Below, one piece after another: positions 56,350 to 64,000 of a stretch of 64,000 nt of DNA; the first letter of the stretch is position 1; each line of letters starts with the position of its first letter. The notes beneath the pieces are model-generated. The model did not search any database, was not told the origin of the DNA, and saw only the letters and a program-made list of their open reading frames with translations. The stretch is from Rhizobium sp. SG_E_25_P2 (lineage in GTDB: Bacteria; Pseudomonadota; Alphaproteobacteria; Rhizobiales; Rhizobiaceae). The position numbers were made by a program, and so were the translations under genes. The DNA is taken from positions 177,136 through 241,135 of the forward strand of contig NZ_JARXVM010000007.1 of the NCBI RefSeq assembly GCF_029892285.1, read 5' to 3'.

Positions 56350-58185
56350 GTGACCACTACGACCAGCTTTGAAACGCTCGGCCTCTCGCAATATCTTCTC
56401 AACACCCTGACTGAAACCGGCTTCACCACGCCGACCCCGATCCAGGCCAAAGCCATTCCGCTGGCGCTCGAAGGCCGCGACGTTATCGGCCTCGCCCAGA
56501 CCGGCACCGGCAAGACCCTCGGCTTCGGCCTGCCGATCATCGCCCGCCTGATCAAGGAAGGCGTCAAGGCAGAACCCAAATCCTGCCGCGCGCTGATCCT
56601 CGCCCCCACCCGCGAACTCGTCAACCAGATCGGCGAAAGCATCAAGGTTTTCACCCGCAAGTCGCCGCTCAAGCAGACCTCTGTCGTCGGCGGCGCGTCG
56701 ATCAACGTGCAGTCCAAGATCCTCGAAAGGGGCGTGGACATCCTGATCGCCACGCCGGGCCGCCTGCTCGATCTCTGCAATCGCCGCGCGCTCAACCTTT
56801 CTGCCGTGCGCTATCTCGTGCTCGACGAAGCCGACCAGATGCTGGATCTCGGCTTCATCCATGATCTGAAGAAGATCGTGAAAATGGTGCCGAAGCGTCG
56901 CCAGACGATGCTGTTCTCCGCCACCATGCCGCAGGCCATTGCCGATCTCGCCGGCGATTATCTGCATGATCCGGAAGAAGTGTCCGTGACGCCGCCCGGC
57001 AAGGCTGCCGACAAGGTCGAACAGCGCGTTCACTTCGTCCAGGGCCGCGATCACAAGACTGTGCTGCTGAAGAGCGAACTGCGCGCCAATGGCGCGGATT
57101 CACTGAACCTGGTGTTCTGCAAAACCAAGCATGGCGCCGAAAAGCTGATGAAGCATCTTGAGCAGACCGGCTTCTCCGTCGCATCGATCCACGGCAACAA
57201 GAGCCAGGGCCAGCGCGACCGCGCGCTCAAGGGCTTTCGTGACGGCGACATCCGCACGCTGGTCGCCACCGACGTCGCCGCCCGCGGCATCGACGTTCCC
57301 GGCGTCAGCCATGTCTACAACTACGATCTCCCCACCGTGGCGGACACCTATGTCCACCGCATCGGCCGCACGGCCCGCGCCGGTCGCGAGGGTATTGCCA
57401 TCGCCTTCTGCGCCCCCGATGAACTCAAGATGCTCTATGACATCGAAAAGCTGATGGGCCAGCCGGTGCCGGTCGCCTCGGGCGAACGTCCGGAATGGCA
57501 AGGCAAGAAGAAGGGCGGCGGCGAAAGCCATCGCGGACGCCGTCCCGAAAGCCGTGGTCCTCGCGAAGCTCGCGAACATGCCACCGAGCGCCGTGAACAG
57601 GCCGTCGCGCGCGGTGCTTTCGCCGAAGTCGCCGACGTCGAACGCAGCGGCGACAGCGAGCGCCCGGCCCGCAAGCCGCGCAGCCCTGAAGGCCAGCGCA
57701 ACGACCGCGGCCCGCGTCGTGATGCTCCGCAGCGCCAGCCGCGCCCTAGCTTCGCGGAAGTCGAGGAACTGAATGGCGGCGAATTCCGTCCGGTGCGCGA
57801 TCGCAGCGAAGGCGCAGGCGAGCGCCCGGCCCGCGGTGACCGCCGCCCCGAAGGCAAGCGCGATCATGACGGTCGTCCGGCCCGCCAGGCCCAGGCAGGC
57901 GAACGTCGTCCCGAAAGCCGCGGCCCCCGTCCGGAAGGCGACAATCGCGCCCCCCGCCGGGACGCCGCCAAGCCGAACCAGGGCGCTTCCCGCCACAGCC
58001 CGGCGCGCTTCGCCGGCTATGCCGAAGAGGCCAATCTGCTTACCGAGGAGCGTCCGCAGCAGCGCGACCGCCGTCCGCATGGCGACGCGCGCCCCGAAGC
58101 CGCCAAGCCGCATCAGGGTCCCAAGCGCGATGGTCGGCCGAATAGCGGTCGCCCCAACCGCGCCAAGGGCCAGTTTCGCGGCTAA
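56350..58185 (+). CDS. DEAD-box RNA helicase, RhlE type, with long Arg-rich tail
   Basis: A 611-aa protein. Q motif and GFTTPTPIQAKAIP, Walker A AQTGTGKT (49-56), PTREL (86-90), TPGR (135-138), DEAD (159-162), SAT (about 192), then the second RecA domain with ARGIDVPGVSHVYNYD and HRIGRTARAGREG. From about residue 385 to the end the sequence is a ~225-residue Arg/Pro/Glu-rich low-complexity tail with repeated RRPESRGPR-like units. Such tails bind RNA and can drive phase separation. The start is GTG 56350 after AAGG. Probably involved in RNA folding, decay or cold adaptation. Confidence 0.93.
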   Translation: MTTTTSFETLGLSQYLLNTLTETGFTTPTPIQAKAIPLALEGRDVIGLAQTGTGKTLGFGLPIIARLIKEGVKAEPKSCRALILAPTRELVNQIGESIKVFTRKSPLKQTSVVGGASINVQSKILERGVDILIATPGRLLDLCNRRALNLSAVRYLVLDEADQMLDLGFIHDLKKIVKMVPKRRQTMLFSATMPQAIADLAGDYLHDPEEVSVTPPGKAADKVEQRVHFVQGRDHKTVLLKSELRANGADSLNLVFCKTKHGAEKLMKHLEQTGFSVASIHGNKSQGQRDRALKGFRDGDIRTLVATDVAARGIDVPGVSHVYNYDLPTVADTYVHRIGRTARAGREGIAIAFCAPDELKMLYDIEKLMGQPVPVASGERPEWQGKKKGGGESHRGRRPESRGPREAREHATERREQAVARGAFAEVADVERSGDSERPARKPRSPEGQRNDRGPRRDAPQRQPRPSFAEVEELNGGEFRPVRDRSEGAGERPARGDRRPEGKRDHDGRPARQAQAGERRPESRGPRPEGDNRAPRRDAAKPNQGASRHSPARFAGYAEEANLLTEERPQQRDRRPHGDARPEAAKPHQGPKRDGRPNSGRPNRAKGQFRG

Positions 58186-58214
58186 GGCTTGAATTTTCGA
58201 CGAGGACTGTGAAT

Positions 58215-58242
58215 GGGGGCGGAGACGCCCCCGTTTTCGTTT
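58215..58242 (+). terminator. terminator after RhlE-type helicase
   Basis: GGGGGCG (58215-58221) / CGCCCCC (58226-58232) with GAGA loop, then GTTTTCGTTTC. The rest of the 345-base gap to the chemoreceptor gene (58243-58530) is somewhat AT-rich, with no gene or clear promoter that I can defend. Confidence 0.8.
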
Positions 58243-58503
58243 CAACGGTTGCTATTCTCGCGCACTCGCCATGCCTTCTTTCGCTTTCCACCAAAAGCCA
58301 CGCGTCTGTCCGGATTAACAGGCTGAACTGGCGTTGAACGATGTGCAGCGCGCCGCCGACGACAGCCAGTCGTCGCACCAATGAGGCTTTCGGCAGGAAA
58401 ACCTGAGGAATACTCGTATTTCTCGCGAACCGACAAAGCTTCAGCCTTATGATTTTATTGGGCAATTAAAATTTTCTTTACCGGAGACGCGCAAATATCG
58501 TGA

Positions 58504-60234
<1,731 letters not shown>

Positions 60235-60297
60235 GAGCTTGAACACCCAGGCCTCTCGACAAAGGTCTGGGCTCGGTTCGAATAGTGAGGACGAGAG

Positions 60298-60603
60298 ATG
60301 AAAAGGCTGATTTTGGCCGCGACGTCGGCATGTCTGGGGTTTCAATCCGCAGAAGCGGCGGTGTCGGGCTATTACGACAGCGTCGAGCAAATAGGGATTA
60401 TCCTCGGCAGCGCGCTTGTCGCGGACGCTGTTCATCAGGCTCCTATAGGGGCGATTTCCAACACCGGAACGCGTGAAGACGGCGCCAAGGAATGGACCAT
60501 TCGCGTCCAGGATTGCGACCTCACGGTCTATCTGATCCCCGTTTTGCCTGAAGGTCCCGGCAAGACCACCTATCGCCTCGACATTCCCCGTACATGCCAG
60601 TGA
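60298..60603 (+). CDS. small exported hypothetical protein
   Basis: A 101-aa protein with signal peptide MKRLILAATSACLGFQSAEA. The mature part has GSALVADAVHQAPIGAISN and two Cys (QDCDLTVYLIP, RTCQ) near the C-terminus that could form one disulfide. No family recognised. GAGG precedes the ATG. It lies 63 bases after the chemoreceptor and may share its transcript. Confidence 0.65.
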   Translation: MKRLILAATSACLGFQSAEAAVSGYYDSVEQIGIILGSALVADAVHQAPIGAISNTGTREDGAKEWTIRVQDCDLTVYLIPVLPEGPGKTTYRLDIPRTCQ

Positions 60604-60742
60604 CCCGCAAACGGCGCTGATCTCTTCGCCATGCGCCTGAGCGGTCCTAGACTTCTATGGCGATGTCACCTCGGAAACAGCTCGCTATAAAGAAACCCCT
60701 AAAGTAGGTTTCGACAATCGAGCCAGCGAGGGGAGAACGGGC

Positions 60743-61720
60743 ATGGGAAAGACGATCAACGGCACCAACAAAGCCGACCGCATCGAGCAAGGCTCGGATC
60801 CGGCTATCCGTGTTTTCGCCAAAGACGGAAACGACACGATCATTTTAAACCTGAGCGACGATCGCGGCGGCGGTAACTTTGTCGACGCCGGCTCTGGCAA
60901 TGACGGCGTGGTCAATCACAAGGAAGAGGGCAACGATATCAGGCTCGGCGCGGGCGCCGACACCTATGTTGGCCTCGGCTTCGCGTCGTTTGCGACCGAC
61001 GCCGGCGACCTTGTCCGCGCCGGCGGCGGCGCCGACCAGATTGCCGTATCGACCTTCAAGAGCCGCTATTTCGGCGAGGCTGGCAACGATGACTTCTTCT
61101 CCGAAGGCTGGGCCAATGTCTTCAACGGCGGCGCGGGCGTCGACACGATCAGCTATCGTCCCCGCTCAGACGATCCCAGCCTCGGCGGCATCGCGCTCAG
61201 CCTGGCCCAGGGCATCGCCCAGACTGGCGCGAACCGTCAGGAATCGCTGGTCGGCATCGAGAACGCCGAAGGAACCAACTCCAGCGACACGCTGATCGGA
61301 TCAGCCGGCTCCAACACGCTGAAAGGTCTCGCCAATGGCGACAGCCTCGACGGCCTTGCCGGCAATGACATCCTGGTCGGCGGCGGCGACGCAGATTTTC
61401 TGATCGGCGGATCCGGCGCGGACCGTTTCGTCTTCGCATCTGTCACCGACAGCCGGAACAATGGCGCGTTTGACGTGATCGGCGATTTCAGCCGTGGACA
61501 GAATGACGAAATCGATCTTTCCGCGATCGACGCCAATACCGGACAATCCGGCAACCAATCCTTCCGCTTCATCGGCAGCGGCGATTTCAGCGGCGCTGTC
61601 GGTCAGTTGCGCTTCGAGGATGGCTTTGTTTTGGGCGACGTCAATGGCGACCGCAGGGCTGACATCGCGATCGAACTCGACGGCGTGAGCGGTATGGCCA
61701 GCGGCGACTTCATCCTTTGA
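60743..61720 (+). CDS. RTX-like calcium-binding protein, probably type I secreted
   Basis: A 325-aa acidic, Gly/Asp-rich protein without a signal peptide. Degenerate and canonical nonapeptide repeats occur throughout (GGNFVDAGSGNDGV, GGAGVDTIS, GLAGNDILVGGGDADFLIGG), most regular near 205-230. The C-terminus (SGADRFVFASVTDS, DVIGDFSRGQNDEIDLSAID, GDVNGDRRADIAIEL) matches the M10/serralysin-type C-terminal domain used as a type I secretion signal. No enzymatic domain is present. GGGGAGAAC precedes the ATG. Secretion genes are not in the window. Confidence 0.88.
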   Translation: MGKTINGTNKADRIEQGSDPAIRVFAKDGNDTIILNLSDDRGGGNFVDAGSGNDGVVNHKEEGNDIRLGAGADTYVGLGFASFATDAGDLVRAGGGADQIAVSTFKSRYFGEAGNDDFFSEGWANVFNGGAGVDTISYRPRSDDPSLGGIALSLAQGIAQTGANRQESLVGIENAEGTNSSDTLIGSAGSNTLKGLANGDSLDGLAGNDILVGGGDADFLIGGSGADRFVFASVTDSRNNGAFDVIGDFSRGQNDEIDLSAIDANTGQSGNQSFRFIGSGDFSGAVGQLRFEDGFVLGDVNGDRRADIAIELDGVSGMASGDFIL

Positions 61721-61729
61721 CGCGCACTG

Positions 61730-62086
61730 TCACAAATTCGGCGCCGAACAGACATTCGACCGGACCAGGAAGCGCTTCTCACGGCCATTGTCGAGCGAGA
61801 ACATCCCGCCTCGACCGGGAATCACGTCGATGATCAGCCGCGGCTGTCCCCAGGCCGCAAACTGCGCGCGGCCGATATAGAAGGGCGCCCCGCCGATATG
61901 GCCGAGCAGCATGTCCTGATCGCCGATCAGCAATTCGCCCAGGGGATAGCACATCGGCGACGAGCCGTCGCAACAGCCGCCAGACTGGTGAAACAGGATA
62001 TCGGGATGATCGCGTCTTATCTCGGCGATCAGGTCAAGCGCCGCCTCGGTCGCCATGACCATGTCATTGGGTCGGTGTTCGGACAT
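61730..62086 (-). CDS. DUF779-family protein
   Basis: A 118-aa protein. FHQSGGCCDGSSPMCYPLGE with clustered Cys and LLGHIGGAPFYIGRAQFAAW are DUF779 signatures. These genes typically follow acetaldehyde dehydrogenase genes, as here; the function is unknown, perhaps metal-linked. It is separated from the dehydrogenase by 80 bases that contain a strong terminator. Confidence 0.85.
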   Translation of the reverse strand: MSEHRPNDMVMATEAALDLIAEIRRDHPDILFHQSGGCCDGSSPMCYPLGELLIGDQDMLLGHIGGAPFYIGRAQFAAWGQPRLIIDVIPGRGGMFSLDNGREKRFLVRSNVCSAPNL

Positions 62087-62111
62087 ACGCGTCTCCTCGG
62101 CATGTTGGACG

Positions 62112-62142
62112 AAAAGGGCTCCCGGCGAAGCGCCGGGAGCCC
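62112..62142 (-). terminator. terminator/attenuator between aldehyde dehydrogenase and DUF779 genes
   Basis: A 12-bp perfect stem GGGCTCCCGGCG (62116-62127) / CGCCGGGAGCCC (62131-62142) with a 3-base loop; on the minus strand it is followed by TTTT. It lies between two same-strand genes, so it should lower read-through into the DUF779 gene. Confidence 0.75.
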
Positions 62143-62166
62143 GAGGTCAGCCACGCGTTCGTGAGA

Positions 62167-63675
62167 TCAGAAGAAACCGAGCGCCTTGGGAGAGTAGCTG
62201 ACCAGCATGTTCTTGGTCTGCTGATAGTGATCGAGCATCATCTTGTGGGTTTCACGACCGATGCCGGACTGCTTGTAGCCGCCAAACGCCGCATGGGCCG
62301 GATAGGCGTGGTAGTTGTTGATCCAGACGCGGCCGGCCTGAATGTCGCGGCCGAAATGATAGCAGCGATTGGCGTCGCGACTCCACACGCCGGCGCCGAG
62401 ACCGTATTGCGTGTCATTGGCGATTTCCAGCGCCTCCTGGTCATTCTTGAAGGTGGTGACGGAGACAACCGGGCCAAAGATCTCTTCCTGGAAGATCCGC
62501 ATTTTGTTGTTGCCTTCAAACACGGTCGGCTTGACGTAATAGCCATGTTCGAGGTCGCCTTCGAGCATATTGCGCGCGCCGCCGGTCAGCACTTTGGCGC
62601 CTTCCTGGGTGCCGATCTCGATATAAGAGAGGATCTTGTGCATCTGCTCGGACGATGCCTGCGCGCCGATCATCGTCTCCAGGTCAAGCGGGTTGCCCTG
62701 CTTGATCATTTCCACGCGGGCGACGGCCTTTTCCATGAAACGGTCATAGATCTTCTCGTGCACGAGCGCGCGCGACGGGCAGGTGCAGACCTCGCCCTGA
62801 TTGAGCGCGAACATCGCGAAGCCTTCGAGCGCCTTGTCGAGATAGTCGTCGTCTTCGGCCATCACGTCGGCAAAGAAGATGTTCGGCGATTTGCCGCCGA
62901 GTTCCAGCGTCACGGGAATCAGGTTCTGGCTGGCGTATTGCATGATCAGCCGGCCGGTCGAGGTCTCGCCGGTAAAGGCGATCTTGGCGATGCGCGGGCT
63001 GGAAGCCAGCGGCTTGCCGGCTTCGAGGCCGAAACCGTTGACGATGTTGAGCACGCCAGGCGGCAGGATATCGGCGATCAGTTCGGCGAGCACAAGGATC
63101 GAGGCGGGCGTCTGTTCGGCCGGCTTCAACACCACGCAATTGCCGGCGACGATCGCCGGCGCCAGCTTCCAGGCCGCCATCAGGATCGGAAAATTCCAGG
63201 GAATGATCTGGCCGACCACGCCGAGCGGTTCATGGAAATGATAGGCGATCGTGTCGTGATCGACCTCGCCGATCGATCCTTCCTGCGACCGCACGCAAGC
63301 GGCGAAGTAACGGAAATGATCGATGGCGAGCGGAATATCGGCCGCCATGGTTTCGCGCAACGGCTTGCCATTGTCCCAGGTCTCGGCCTGGGCGAGCAGT
63401 TCGAGATTGCTCTCCATGCGGTCGGCGATGCGGTTGAGGATCAGCGCGCGCTGCGCGACCGGCGTACGGCCCCATTTATCCTTGGCGGCATGAGCGGCGT
63501 CGAGCGCCAGTTCGATATCCTTTTCGTTCGAACGAGCGATTTCGCAGAGCTTGCCGCCGGTAACAGGCGTCGTATCGTCGAAATAACGGCCGTCGACCGG
63601 CTCCACCCATTGCCCGCCGATGAAATTGCCATAGCGCGTCTTGAACGGCGAGGCGGTGATTTTTTGATGCAGCAT
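62167..63675 (-). CDS. NAD-dependent aldehyde dehydrogenase (AldB/ExaC acetaldehyde type)
   Basis: A 502-aa enzyme oxidising acetaldehyde-like substrates to acids. [29 protein letters not shown] with base E258, and [11 protein letters not shown] with catalytic C297 (CTC variant typical of AldB/ExaC) are visible; [11 protein letters not shown] closes the active site. Length is standard. The DUF779 partner supports the ExaC-type assignment. An inverted repeat lies about 100 bases upstream. The sigma-54 activator often found nearby is not within the window. Confidence 0.92.
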   Translation of the reverse strand: MLHQKITASPFKTRYGNFIGGQWVEPVDGRYFDDTTPVTGGKLCEIARSNEKDIELALDAAHAAKDKWGRTPVAQRALILNRIADRMESNLELLAQAETWDNGKPLRETMAADIPLAIDHFRYFAACVRSQEGSIGEVDHDTIAYHFHEPLGVVGQIIPWNFPILMAAWKLAPAIVAGNCVVLKPAEQTPASILVLAELIADILPPGVLNIVNGFGLEAGKPLASSPRIAKIAFTGETSTGRLIMQYASQNLIPVTLELGGKSPNIFFADVMAEDDDYLDKALEGFAMFALNQGEVCTCPSRALVHEKIYDRFMEKAVARVEMIKQGNPLDLETMIGAQASSEQMHKILSYIEIGTQEGAKVLTGGARNMLEGDLEHGYYVKPTVFEGNNKMRIFQEEIFGPVVSVTTFKNDQEALEIANDTQYGLGAGVWSRDANRCYHFGRDIQAGRVWINNYHAYPAHAAFGGYKQSGIGRETHKMMLDHYQQTKNMLVSYSPKALGFF

Positions 63676-63778
63676 GGTTTCCTCCCTGATGCGGCGATGT
63701 CCGAATTGGACCGTAGCGCGAGGATCGGGGAAAACGTTATATTCGTCCAGATATCACGGCATGATAGATCCGAGACGG

Positions 63779-63796
63779 TGTCGCGTCGTTGCGACA
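63779..63796. promoter_or_regulatory. perfect inverted repeat upstream of aldehyde dehydrogenase gene
   Basis: TGTCGC-N6-GCGACA (63779-63784 and 63791-63796), about 105 bases upstream of the start, where an enhancer-binding activator could act. No sigma-54 -24/-12 promoter was recognised. The interval 63676-64000 holds no gene that I would call; apart from this site and the hairpins near its end I see nothing in it. Confidence 0.4.
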
Positions 63797-63907
63797 GACG
63801 GCGCGCCCTGTATAGCCGCCTCTTTCGTCGTCGGGGAGACGCCGCCGCGCCGATGGCTGGCGCACAGTCGCAAGACTGCGTCACTGCGCCCGCGCAAACA
63901 AGTCATG

Positions 63908-63962
63908 ACCTCCACCAAAGGTGGAGGTTTGAAACGCTGCGCTTGAACCGCTAGAAGCGGTT
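63908..63962. mobile_element. paired hairpins resembling an IS200/IS605-type end
   Basis: Two compact hairpins lie 17 bases apart: ACCTCCACC-AAA-GGTGGAGGT (63908-63928) and AACCGCT-AGA-AGCGGTT (63946-63962), the second followed by TTTT. Subterminal short-loop hairpins of this kind occur at ends of IS200/IS605-family elements, and the following sequence turns AT-rich. The second hairpin alone could be a terminator. The window ends 38 bases later, so no transposase can be seen. Confidence 0.35.
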
Positions 63963-64000
63963 TTGCTATGTCTTAGTAGCTACGGTTAAAGAGGTCGGCA

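Noticed and set aside
62161..63954. Long plus-strand frame antisense to the aldehyde dehydrogenase
   Set aside because: Shadow of a well supported dehydrogenase; no motifs in its product.

Overview
The window comes from a GC-rich (about 60-62% G+C by eye) alphaproteobacterial chromosome, most probably a member of the Rhizobiales/Hyphomicrobiales. The reasons are a BacA/SbmA peptide transporter, a membrane-bound PuuD-type urate oxidase, an Atu4866-family protein, an MttB-family methyltransferase without a pyrrolysine codon, and two copies of a RIME-like palindromic intergenic repeat typical of rhizobia. The genus cannot be fixed from the sequence alone. I recognised no tRNA, rRNA, CRISPR array, prophage or intact insertion sequence.

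Layout. 1-8.3 kb: a poorly characterised membrane-linked operon (helical protein, SPFH/prohibitin, unknown 380-aa protein, AAA+ ATPase, DUF6638, DUF2333) interrupted by two toxin-antitoxin (TA) modules. 8.3-13.6 kb: a PAS-only protein, a probable minus-strand small RNA with a strong terminator, an omega-amino-acid:pyruvate aminotransferase, small hypothetical genes, a HigBA module and a RIME-like repeat. 13.6-16.9 kb: adenine deaminase, an Atu4866 protein with a 44-aa partner, and a divergent AraC regulator. 17-18.9 kb: a copper pair (Met/His-rich exported protein plus Tat-exported multicopper oxidase). 19-20.4 kb: a lower-GC scar with an ankyrin protein, an internally deleted IS66 remnant and a truncated VapB-like antitoxin. 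20.5-22.7 kb: cupredoxin plus FTR1 iron permease, an acetyltransferase and a two-helix K+ channel.

22.7-33.2 kb is a purine-catabolism region on the minus strand: guanine deaminase, membrane urate oxidase-cytochrome c, and xdhABC, with a sulfotransferase-like gene, a DUF1176 protein and a TPR protein between them. With adenine deaminase at 13.6 kb it covers adenine/guanine to hypoxanthine/xanthine to urate to 5-hydroxyisourate. 33.4-41.2 kb, mostly plus strand: glycerol kinase, a Phd/PIN TA module with a clear operator, an LLM flavin monooxygenase, a second methionine aminopeptidase, a stress protein, an MFS transporter and BacA. 41.2-47.5 kb: polysaccharide deacetylase, GH13 alpha-glucosidase, KDG-kinase-like sugar kinase, a GT4 glycosyltransferase behind a three-unit Pho-box-like repeat, and a Cys/Met-metabolism PLP enzyme.

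47.5-64 kb: Der GTPase and a YfgM-like TPR protein, NnrU, a very large multi-PAS hybrid kinase whose phospho-acceptor His is replaced by Val, a divergent orphan MttB-family methyltransferase, an RhlE-type helicase with an Arg-rich tail, a soluble PAS-PAS chemoreceptor, an RTX-like protein, and an aldehyde dehydrogenase/DUF779 pair separated by a strong terminator. The last 100 bases carry two hairpins that look like the end of a mobile element.

Most unusual items: the TA-interrupted SPFH/AAA+ operon, the zinc-finger/RHH-like antitoxin, the His-less hybrid kinase, the minus-strand sRNA candidate, and the Pho box in front of a glycolipid-type glycosyltransferase.
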